Shown: positions 16,370 through 22,954 of the stretch, piece after piece
Numbering within the stretch: position 1 is the first letter of the stretch
Layout of the letters: every line of letters begins with the position of its first letter
NCBI GenBank assembly: GCA_036264355.1
Contig: DATARD010000406.1
Span: 1 to 24,165 of the forward strand
Length of the DNA stretch: 24,165 nt
From: UBA5704 sp036264355
Lineage (GTDB): Bacteria > Acidobacteriota > Thermoanaerobaculia > Multivoradales > UBA5704
Reading direction: 5' to 3'
Translations under genes and position numbers: made by a program
The notes under the pieces: model-generated
Told to the model about the DNA's origin: nothing
Databases searched by the model: none
What the model saw: only the letters and a program-made list of their open reading frames with translations

Positions 16370-17614
16370 TTACCTGGCCTGCCACGTCGCCTCAGCGTCG
16401 AGAAGAGCGGCAGGACGATAGTGGCCGGTGGTTGTGCTGCCGACCAACTCATAGGTCTGGACCGCTCCGAGCGTGTTGAGGAGCTGACCGATCATCATCG
16501 CGATTCCTGCCGGGACGGCCAGGAAGAGATGAATCCGTTCGATCTCGGGATAGCCCCGCCGCGCCTCTTTGATGTTTTCGATCGCCGTGCGCGCGACGTC
16601 CGCGGCTTGGCCCGGCGAGAGAATCGAATGCGGAGGCTTCCCCTCTTTGGTGACGCGGCAGACCGCGCGGAACGGCGGCAGGTCCGGCAGCGATCGCTGG
16701 AAGGCCCCGTCCACGGTCTCCGCGACCGAGACGAGAACCGCCAGATCGCCGGCGCGGACGTTGCCGGGCGTCGTCCGGCCCGCGAAACCGGACGCCTCGC
16801 GAGCCGCCCGGAGATTCCAGAGCTGGGTCGTGCCATCGGCCGCCATGCGCTGCTTCCAGGAGAGAGCGATTCCGCGCGTCAAAAGAAAGGCGCACCCGAG
16901 AGCGGCGACGGCGGGCAGAGTGGCCAGCCCTTCGGCTTCCACAGCCCGGGCATGGGTCTGCGCAGCGATCTCGACGGCCACTCTTCGCAGAGCCGGCAGG
17001 AGATGATCTTCCCAGACGCCCGGCCGTGCCTCCCGGCCGGCGAAACGGCCCGACCAGTCGAGGCTGAGCGCGATCTGGCTGGGCCGGAACGGTGCACGCT
17101 CGCGCGTGGAAAGCGCAAGGCGGATCGGCTCGTCGGCCGGAAGACGATGGAGCGCCTGCAGACGGCCGCGGAGGATCTTCTCGGCGATCTGAGCCGCCTC
17201 CCGCGGCCCGATCGGACCGGGCGGAAACGAGCACAGATTCCAACCGCTGAGGTCTTCGGCGGAATAGGGAGGTCCGAGAAGCTCGCCGGCTTTCGCATAG
17301 GCCAGACCGCGCGCGGCCACCGGAACGACGAAAAAGCCGTCCTGCCGGAGCGCCCGTTCGAGGATCAGCCGTCCCTCGGTCCGGCGGATCATCGGCGAGT
17401 CTTCCACGTCCTCGGTGAGCCAGAGGATGGCGCTCGCGGTCTGCGGGTCCGCCAAAACCCGCCGGATCTCCTCCTCGGTCGGAGCCCCCGGCAGATCATC
17501 CACATCGCGCCAGGTTGGAATCCCATGATCCCGCTGTGCCGCGACCAGGAGATCGGCGTCGTCCAGGCAACTGCGGCGATAGCTGAGGAAGGAACGGCCG
17601 GTGGGATCGGTCAT
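16370..17614 (-). CDS. TIR-SAVED cyclic-oligonucleotide-activated NAD+ hydrolase
   Basis: A 414-residue two-domain effector. Residues about 7-110 are a TIR domain: SFLSYRR at the first strand, IPTWRDVDDLPGAP as the BB-loop-like region, AILWLTEDVEDSPMIRRTEG with E80 as the likely catalytic Glu, and FFVVPVAARGL. Residues about 180-410 are a SAVED domain: GLATLPAVAALGCAFLLTRG, IALSWKQR, and the C-terminal signature IHLFLAVPAGIAMMIGQLLN followed by YELV...GHYRPAALL. Characterised TIR-SAVED proteins from CBASS bind a cyclic trinucleotide, polymerise, and cleave NAD+. Here the gene is last in a type III CRISPR operon, 21 bases after the 171-aa gene, so Cas10-made cyclic oligoadenylate is the expected activator (inference). 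The ATG at 17614 has GGAG (17628-17625) ten bases upstream. No transmembrane helix is needed or obvious. Confidence 0.85.
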   Translation of the reverse strand: MTDPTGRSFLSYRRSCLDDADLLVAAQRDHGIPTWRDVDDLPGAPTEEEIRRVLADPQTASAILWLTEDVEDSPMIRRTEGRLILERALRQDGFFVVPVAARGLAYAKAGELLGPPYSAEDLSGWNLCSFPPGPIGPREAAQIAEKILRGRLQALHRLPADEPIRLALSTRERAPFRPSQIALSLDWSGRFAGREARPGVWEDHLLPALRRVAVEIAAQTHARAVEAEGLATLPAVAALGCAFLLTRGIALSWKQRMAADGTTQLWNLRAAREASGFAGRTTPGNVRAGDLAVLVSVAETVDGAFQRSLPDLPPFRAVCRVTKEGKPPHSILSPGQAADVARTAIENIKEARRGYPEIERIHLFLAVPAGIAMMIGQLLNTLGAVQTYELVGSTTTGHYRPAALLDAEATWQAR

Positions 17615-17635
17615 TGAAATTTGTCTCCAACGCCT

Positions 17636-18151
17636 CTACTTCTTGCCGCCCTTTTCCTTGTCCTCGAGCTGCTGCTTGATTTGCTCGAGAGCGCTCCTCG
17701 ATTTCGCGTCCCAGGACCCCAGCCGCTCCTGGGGCTTCTTCTGGACCTTGGTGGGGGGAGTCTGAGGTTTTGGGCCGCGCGTCTCGGCGGGCCGGGCTTC
17801 GCGCTGCGTCTCCGGGGTTTCGTCCTGCCGGTTGCGGAGGAGCCGGGCCGTCCAGCCAAAGAGGCTTTTCAGATCCTGATCGCTGAAATCATCGTCGAGC
17901 ACGCCGGCAACTACCTGGGCGGCGAGGCGGAGCTGGTCGCCGTAGCCGCCGCCCCGGCTCGCGTGGCCGCCGCTGCCGGCTTGGACGAGCTGCAGGAGAC
18001 GGCGGAGCTGGTCTCGGTCGGGATGGGGCGTGCTCACGAAGTCGGCGACGAGAGCCAGGAGCACGTTCTTGCCCACTTTCACCGAGCCGCCGTCCAGGTT
18101 GGCGGCGAGGCGTTCGGCCTGGCGGACGATGGCGAGTTGGGATTCCGGCAT
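17636..18151 (-). CDS. Unrecognised 171-aa protein in the type III operon
   Basis: I do not recognise this family. Residues 1-110 look alpha-helical, with regular Leu/Ala/Val spacing (AIVRQAERLAANLDGG, KNVLLALVADFV, QLRRLLQLVQAG, LRLAAQVVAGVLDDDFSDQD, LKSLFGWTARLLRNR) and a Gly/His/Ser-rich break at about 73-82. Residues about 113-145 are a Pro/Thr/Lys-rich linker, and the end is a charged helix rich in Lys, Glu and Gln. There are no Cys pairs, signal peptide or membrane segment. It starts 15 bases after the upstream cas7 gene with an AGAGGAAG ribosome site and ends 21 bases before TIR-SAVED. Placement suggests a small structural subunit, a regulator of the TIR-SAVED effector, or an accessory factor; it is not Cas6-like in its visible motifs. 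Confidence 0.75.
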   Translation of the reverse strand: MPESQLAIVRQAERLAANLDGGSVKVGKNVLLALVADFVSTPHPDRDQLRRLLQLVQAGSGGHASRGGGYGDQLRLAAQVVAGVLDDDFSDQDLKSLFGWTARLLRNRQDETPETQREARPAETRGPKPQTPPTKVQKKPQERLGSWDAKSRSALEQIKQQLEDKEKGGKK

Positions 18152-18166
18152 GGCGGGCTCTTCCTC

Positions 18167-19057
18167 TCAATCCATGGCCTGGAGAGCGGCGGCGAGGTCT
18201 TCGAGCACCGGCCAGAAAGCGATTCCCCACGCGGACTGCTGTGCGTTACGCATCCAGCGTTCGCAGCGCTCCGCGCACTCGGCGCCGCGGAGCGTTTGAG
18301 CCTTTGGAGTCACCAGGCGGATCTCTTCCGGCGTCACCTTGACTCCTCCCTGTCCGTCGTATTTGACGCCGCCCAGGCGGAGATCGAACCGCACCGCCTC
18401 GTCCGTCCCCAACCCCATGGCGAAGAGGAGCCGGCCGAGCTCCTCCGAGGTCGCGTTCCAGAAAACCAGCCGCATCCTCAGCTCGCCGGTGAGCACCTCG
18501 CGGGCCAGCTCCTTGGGACGCGGCAGCCACACGTCGCGCTCCTTGTCGTGCATCGTCGCCTCTCGCTGGTCGTAGAGGCGGAAGTCGCCGCCGGTCTTGG
18601 CGGGGTCCGGCTTCCACGGCGTAGGCACCTTGCGGACCTCCACCCGGACGGCGCCGTCATGCGCCGGCACGGCGTCGCTGAACGACACACGGCCGCTCCA
18701 ACCGGCGATTCCGAAAAGGGAGCAGGTGGGGCAGCACTCCGTCGCAGAGCACCCCTTGGAGAACGGGTCACATGAGAACGTCAGCAGCTCGAACAGGGTG
18801 CGAACGGCACCTTTGATGCCGCTGCCGGGGACGACCGGCATGCCGGCCCGGCGGGCGACCTGCTGCGCGGCGATCTCCTCGGCTCCCGCTCCCGAAACGC
18901 CGAGCCGGCCGCTGCCCGGAGAGAGGAAGCGGCCGGGGAGGGTGGCGAGGAGGAACGACGCGGAGCCGGTGAGGCGATCCTTGTCCCATTGGTCGTGGGG
19001 AGGCGGCTGGTGCCGCTCGATCGAGCCCGGGGGGCGCGAAAGGCCGTGCCGTGCCAT
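18167..19057 (-). CDS. Cas7-family (Csm3-like RAMP) subunit with zinc-knuckle, catalytic Asp not evident
   Basis: A 296-residue RAMP protein. The N-terminal strand and loop pattern LTGSASFLLATLPGRF leads to GMPVVPGSGIKGAVRTLFELL at about residues 71-91, the Csm3-type P-G-S-x-x-K-G motif. A Cys cluster follows at about 95-113 (CDPF, GCSATECCPTC, then SLFG), a likely zinc site seen in many Cas7 proteins, and GRVSFSDA is the next family strand. Cas7 subunits line the crRNA and usually cut target RNA with an Asp about 14-17 residues before the PGS motif; here that stretch reads EEIAAQQVARRAG, with Glu60/Glu61 and two Gln but no Asp. The gene starts 3 bases after the preceding cas7 and is the most 3' of the four Cas7 units. 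Confidence 0.8.
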   Translation of the reverse strand: MARHGLSRPPGSIERHQPPPHDQWDKDRLTGSASFLLATLPGRFLSPGSGRLGVSGAGAEEIAAQQVARRAGMPVVPGSGIKGAVRTLFELLTFSCDPFSKGCSATECCPTCSLFGIAGWSGRVSFSDAVPAHDGAVRVEVRKVPTPWKPDPAKTGGDFRLYDQREATMHDKERDVWLPRPKELAREVLTGELRMRLVFWNATSEELGRLLFAMGLGTDEAVRFDLRLGGVKYDGQGGVKVTPEEIRLVTPKAQTLRGAECAERCERWMRNAQQSAWGIAFWPVLEDLAAALQAMD

Positions 19058-19060
19058 GCG

Positions 19061-19957
19061 TCAGATCTTCCCGCCGAGGTAGCGTTGCAGCGGTCCCTGG
19101 ATCAGGGCGTCCGCCAGCGCGGCGAGCGGCTCGTTCTCGTAGGTGAGCGTCTGGAAGAGCCCGTGGCGGGCGGCGAGGCCGCCGGGCGGCGCAGCGATGG
19201 TGTCGTTCTCCGGCAGCCGGTAGGGATTCCCTTGGCCCTCGCGTTTCGCGCCGGCGATGGTGCCCTCCGGCGCGAAGAGAGAGCCGAGCACGAGCTTCAT
19301 GTCTTGCACGCGCACGCTGCCCATGCCGCGCGCCTTGCCGCCACCGATCCGCACGAGCCCGGCATCGAGGTGCCGCAACGCCTCCAGCACGAGGCCGAGC
19401 TGCCAGAGCGGAAAGCTCTCCCCCTGGATCGTGGCGCGGAACCCGCCGGCGACCACGACTTCGGTGTCGTAGAGCGCGCTCGTCTTCGCCGCCTGGGACT
19501 GGCGGTCGATGCCGACGCTGGTGCGCACCTCGGTGGCATTGGTGGCCGCTTCCAGCTCCGGCGGCGGAAACGCGTCGCCGATGCGGAAACGGCCGGCCAG
19601 CTTGAGCGAGCCGAAGGTGAAGCAGGCGGCGCAGTTGCCCTGGTGCGGATAGTGGCCGGCCGGATCTGCAGCGTCTTTCTTGCGTGTTCCACACGTGGTC
19701 GGGTCGTCCTTCGTGTGCGTCGGATCGCAGGCGAAGCGGTTCGCCGCGCGGAGGATGCGCTCGCTGTGCGCCCGCAGCACTCCCTTGAGGCCGGAGCCGG
19801 CGAGGAAGACCGTGCTCTTGCCGTCGCGCCGGGTGCGCTGGAATTCCATGTCGGCGATGCCCGGGTCGAGGCCGACGGACTGGGCACGGACGAGGACTGG
19901 ACCATCCGGCACGAGGGTCATTTCGAGGGTCACGGTGTTCTGGAGCGTCTGAAACAT
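19061..19957 (-). CDS. Cas7-family (Csm3-like RAMP) subunit with Cys/His insertion
   Basis: A 298-residue backbone subunit. Residues 28-60 hold the active-site loop and RAMP motif: GLDPGIADMEF, with D36 the likely target-RNA-cutting Asp, then STVFLAGSGLKGVLRAHSERI. Residues about 75-120 are an insertion with Cys and His residues (ACDPTH, TTCGT, HYPHQGNCAACFTFGS), probably zinc-binding. The later family strands are present: FRIGDAFPPPE, RTSVGIDRQSQAA, LYDTEVVVAGGF and the glycine-rich end LVRIGGGKARGMGSVRV. The start at 19957 is 10 bases after the upstream stop with GAGGAACC as ribosome site. By family, it binds crRNA and target RNA as part of the filament. Four Cas7 units of different sequence in one operon are typical of subtype III-D. 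Confidence 0.87.
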   Translation of the reverse strand: MFQTLQNTVTLEMTLVPDGPVLVRAQSVGLDPGIADMEFQRTRRDGKSTVFLAGSGLKGVLRAHSERILRAANRFACDPTHTKDDPTTCGTRKKDAADPAGHYPHQGNCAACFTFGSLKLAGRFRIGDAFPPPELEAATNATEVRTSVGIDRQSQAAKTSALYDTEVVVAGGFRATIQGESFPLWQLGLVLEALRHLDAGLVRIGGGKARGMGSVRVQDMKLVLGSLFAPEGTIAGAKREGQGNPYRLPENDTIAAPPGGLAARHGLFQTLTYENEPLAALADALIQGPLQRYLGGKI

Positions 19958-19967
19958 GATCGGTTCC

Positions 19968-20780
19968 TCAGGCTCGCGCCGCGGCGGCCTGCTCCGCCAG
20001 CTCCTGGAGAGCCGCGAGCTCGTCCCCCAGGTGGTCTTCCACCGTTCCGAAGCCGCTTGCCGCCGCGCGCGGCACGCGCTTCAGGATCGTCTCCGCGTCG
20101 AGCCGCCGCGGCGCGGTGACCTCGACCTGCATCCAGCCCAGACCGCGGGCCGATTTCCCGCCCAGGAGCAGCAGCCCCTGGTCGAGCATCCACAACGCCT
20201 GGGCCAGGAGACCGATCTCATGGCCGGCGGGATTCTTGAACCGTACATGGCCGTCGAACGCGGTGCCGGCCGGAACGACCTCGAGGTCGAACTTGACGCC
20301 GCCCGCGGCGGTGCGCGTGTCGCGGTCGATTCCCACGCCGTCGCGCAGCTCGACGGCGACATCGTCGCACGCCAGGGCGTCCGAGATCTGCAAACGCGAT
20401 CCGTAGGAAAAACCGCCCGGTTTGTCCGCCGCCGCGCCGAACAGGCGCTCGGCCAGCTTCAGCCCGCGCCACCCGGTGGCAAACGCCGCCGAAACCGCCT
20501 CCGCCTCGTCCGTCTGCCCGGTGTCGTGTTGCAGCACCGCGTCGAGGTCGAGCGCCTTGCAGAACGACTCGACGCCGGAGCGGAGAATGCCGCGCAGCGA
20601 CGAGCCGGGGACGAGCGGCTGGCCCTTCGCGTCCCGCAGCACCGGCAGATCGCTGCCGGCGAGATCGGCGCTCTTGCCCGCGCCGATGTGCAGGCCGGTG
20701 CGGCAGGTGAGCCGGTAGTCGAAGAGGACGATGGTTTCCAGGGCGGCATGATGCCGGGCACGCAGATCGACCGGGCTCAT
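19968..20780 (-). CDS. Cas7 (Csm3-like) backbone subunit
   Basis: A 270-residue protein, the most canonical Csm3 of the operon. Residues 28-66 read TGLHIGAGKSADLAGSDLPV with D44 at the catalytic position of Csm3, followed by GQPLVPGSSLRGILRSGVES. Downstream strands are also typical: LQISDALACDDVAVELRDG, VGIDRDTRTAAGGVKFDLEVV, then LLLLGGKSARGLGWMQVEV, the glycine-rich end of the family. It should cleave target RNA once per subunit at 6-nt spacing in the assembled complex (established for Csm3/Cmr4). Its ATG overlaps the cas11-like stop in an ATGA junction at 20779-20782, indicating coupled translation. Confidence 0.9.
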   Translation of the reverse strand: MSPVDLRARHHAALETIVLFDYRLTCRTGLHIGAGKSADLAGSDLPVLRDAKGQPLVPGSSLRGILRSGVESFCKALDLDAVLQHDTGQTDEAEAVSAAFATGWRGLKLAERLFGAAADKPGGFSYGSRLQISDALACDDVAVELRDGVGIDRDTRTAAGGVKFDLEVVPAGTAFDGHVRFKNPAGHEIGLLAQALWMLDQGLLLLGGKSARGLGWMQVEVTAPRRLDAETILKRVPRAAASGFGTVEDHLGDELAALQELAEQAAAARA

Positions 20781-21139
20781 CAGTGCGTTTCCTTGAGGTA
20801 GACGTAATGGCGCACCAGATAGCCGAAGAAGCTCTGGATCGCGAGCTTTCGAGCCGCCTGCTCCGGATGTCGGCTCTCGATTGCTTCCAGCTCACGGATC
20901 ACGCTTTCGTGGATCGGCCTCCAGAAGGCTTTCGTCGCTCGCCGGCCCGTCTGGTAATGAATGAAGTTTTTGAGCACCGGCACCTCGGATTCCTGCTGGG
21001 CGATCTGCACCAGGTTGCGAAGCTGCGACGCCTGCTCCCAGAACGACTTTTCCAATTTTGTTTTCGCCACCTTGTCCAGGATGTCTTCCGCGGCCTTCAC
21101 CAACGTCCGCTTTTCGTCGGCTGTGAGTTGCTCGCTCAT
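20780..21139 (-). CDS. cas11: Small subunit of the type III complex (Cas11/Csm2-like)
   Basis: A 119-residue all-helical protein. The pattern LRNLVQIAQQESEVPVLKNF followed by IHYQTGRRATKAFW (about residues 40-73) is like that of small subunits of type III complexes, which form the inner filament and contact the crRNA-target duplex. Size is right for Csm2/Cmr5-type proteins, and its position between the Cas7-Csx10 fusion and a Csm3-like cas7 matches III-D operons. It starts 3 bases after the upstream stop with GAGGA as ribosome site, and overlaps the next gene by ATGA. Assignment is by size, fold prediction and context; the sequence families of Cas11 are diverse, so it could be a lineage-specific variant. 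Confidence 0.7.
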   Translation of the reverse strand: MSEQLTADEKRTLVKAAEDILDKVAKTKLEKSFWEQASQLRNLVQIAQQESEVPVLKNFIHYQTGRRATKAFWRPIHESVIRELEAIESRHPEQAARKLAIQSFFGYLVRHYVYLKETH

Positions 21140-21142
21140 CGT

Positions 21143-22954
21143 CTACTCCTCGGCTCTCTGCTCGAACAGGGTGAATCGTCCGCAGCCGTGCTCCGTCTGC
21201 CGGCCGACGCCGCGGCGCAGGCGGGGGAGGGCGTCGCGCAGCCATTCGGTCAACGCGCCGGCATTGATCTCATAGATGTAGACGCTGCCGGCTCCCGGGC
21301 CGGTGACGAGATCTCGAAGGCTGCCGGCGTGCCGCTGGTCGTAGCCGCCGGTCGCCGCGGTGTGGAGGTACCGGCGCACCGGGCCCTCGGCGGCTTCGGT
21401 CCCGGCGAGCACGGCCATCTCCGGCTCGGCGAGCGGGTGGGGTGCGGCGGCGTCTGTCGGCACGTAGTCGGATTGAGCCACCAGGGCGACCGGGACGGTT
21501 GCAGCGCCTGAAGCGGTCCACGCCAGGCCGGCGCGGGCCGCCAGGCCGGCGGCCAGCGTTTCGATCCGGGCGGCGAGAGCGTGGACGTGCGCGGCGGCGC
21601 CGGCCGGGTCCGGATCGGTGGCGAAGTAGACCGTCAGCTCGGCGCGCCCCATGCCGTGGTTGCGGCCGGCGCCGAGCAGGACCGGGAGGTCCGCGGCGCG
21701 GTGGAGGAGCGCGGCTCCTTCCTTCTCCAGCCCCTCCACCCAGGCGGCGAACAGCGTCCGGCGCGGCGGCGAGCCGGCCCGCCAGGGCTCGATCTGCTCG
21801 ATCGAAAAGAGCCGTCCGTCGGCGGCGGTGCCGGTCGCGCGGTCGATCGACACCCGGGTGCGCGTGCGGCGCACGACGTCATACACCGGCCGTGCCGGCG
21901 CCGGATCGAAACGCTGGTCTCCGTCGTCCGTCCGCAGGTAGAGGCCGCTCCCGGCCAGCCGGGCGTTCACGCGGTCGCGGGCGAGCTCGGCGGCGAGAAC
22001 GTCGTGCACCGTCTTCGCGCCGCGCAGCTCGCGCTCGGTGGCCGGACGGACGGCGGGATCGGCCGTGGGCTCCGGCACCGGCAGCGCATCGCCGAAGCGG
22101 GCCGGCTCGCGCACGAAGAGGCGCTGAAACCCCTCGCCCTCGGGATCGACGCCAGCACGCACGAGCGCCCAGGCGACGGCGCCGCGCACGGTGGCTCCGG
22201 GGACGTAGCTCCGCGTCCCCTGGTGGTTCCCCTGCGGCCCGCCGTCGCCGAAATTGGCCGGCTCGTGCAGGGTGAAAAGGAGCTTTGCGCGCGTGGCCGC
22301 CGCGGCATCGCCATGCACGGCGCCCGCCTCCCGGGGCTCGCCGTCGATCCACTCGATGGCGACCGCGCCGCCACCCTTCGACTTGCCGGCGCCGAGGGCG
22401 TCCGTGGTCTCGACCGCGGCCCGCAGCAGATCGAGATCGTCCTCCCGGGCCTTGCCGGTGTCGAGGACGGCTTCGAAGAGCAGCGGCTCGGCCGAGATCT
22501 CGGCGACTTCGCGAAAGAAGAGCTTTTGATCCGCCGCCGCGGCGGTCGCGTCGTCGAGCTCCACACCCGGCCGCACGCGCAGCGCCCGTCGCGCCCGATC
22601 GGCGTCGGCCGGCAGGGCGTCGCCGAAGCGCAGGCAGCCTTCGTGCGCGCCGTTGCGCCGGCCCTTCGGCCCCGAAAAACCGAACAGGCGGGCCACCGGG
22701 TTGTCCTTGTGGTCTTCGGCTCGGCGGCCCGGCGCCTCTTCGAGAACGTATGGTCCCACCACCGGCCGCCTGGCTCCGGCGAGGAGCGTCTCCAACTGAA
22801 TGCGCACGGCGCCGCGCAAGGCCGTCGCCGGAATGTAGGGCGTCCAGCCCGTGCCGTCAAAGCGTTGCGCCGTGGCGAGGTCGACGCCGTGCGGCGACGA
22901 CTGGCCTCCCGCGATCAGGAGCGGTCCGGTGAGCGCGATCCGCAGCCGCGGCAT
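21143..22954 (-). CDS. Cas7-Csx10 (Cas5-like) fusion protein of a III-D-type complex
   Basis: A 603-residue protein with two RAMP units. Residues about 1-215 are a complete Cas7: LRIALTGPLLIAGG, GVDLATAQRF (D25 at the catalytic spacing), WTPYIPATALRGAVRIQLE, PVARLFGFSG, GCLRFGDALP and the glycine-rich LGAGKSKGGGAVAI. After a short linker, residues about 222-600 resemble Csx10, the Cas5-like subunit of III-D that caps the crRNA 5' handle: LLFTLHEPANFGDGG, SYVPGATVRGAVAWALVRAG, then PVLLGAGRNHGMGRAELTVYF and the C-terminal LRRGVGRQTEHGCGRFTLF. The ATG overlaps the cas10 stop by ATGA (22951-22956). In most III-D1 operons csm3 and csx10 are separate genes; here they are one frame with no stop or frameshift visible. 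Csm5-like is the main alternative for the second half. Confidence 0.78.
   Translation of the reverse strand: MPRLRIALTGPLLIAGGQSSPHGVDLATAQRFDGTGWTPYIPATALRGAVRIQLETLLAGARRPVVGPYVLEEAPGRRAEDHKDNPVARLFGFSGPKGRRNGAHEGCLRFGDALPADADRARRALRVRPGVELDDATAAAADQKLFFREVAEISAEPLLFEAVLDTGKAREDDLDLLRAAVETTDALGAGKSKGGGAVAIEWIDGEPREAGAVHGDAAAATRAKLLFTLHEPANFGDGGPQGNHQGTRSYVPGATVRGAVAWALVRAGVDPEGEGFQRLFVREPARFGDALPVPEPTADPAVRPATERELRGAKTVHDVLAAELARDRVNARLAGSGLYLRTDDGDQRFDPAPARPVYDVVRRTRTRVSIDRATGTAADGRLFSIEQIEPWRAGSPPRRTLFAAWVEGLEKEGAALLHRAADLPVLLGAGRNHGMGRAELTVYFATDPDPAGAAAHVHALAARIETLAAGLAARAGLAWTASGAATVPVALVAQSDYVPTDAAAPHPLAEPEMAVLAGTEAAEGPVRRYLHTAATGGYDQRHAGSLRDLVTGPGAGSVYIYEINAGALTEWLRDALPRLRRGVGRQTEHGCGRFTLFEQRAEE

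Noticed and set aside
16085..17617. 510-codon open frame on the plus strand
   Set aside because: It is antisense to the TIR-SAVED gene, which has clear TIR and SAVED motifs and a ribosome site.
17636..18151. 171-aa gene considered as Cas6 or Csx19
   Set aside because: No glycine-rich RAMP loop or Cas6-type ferredoxin-like pattern is visible, and I could not match it to Csx19 from memory.
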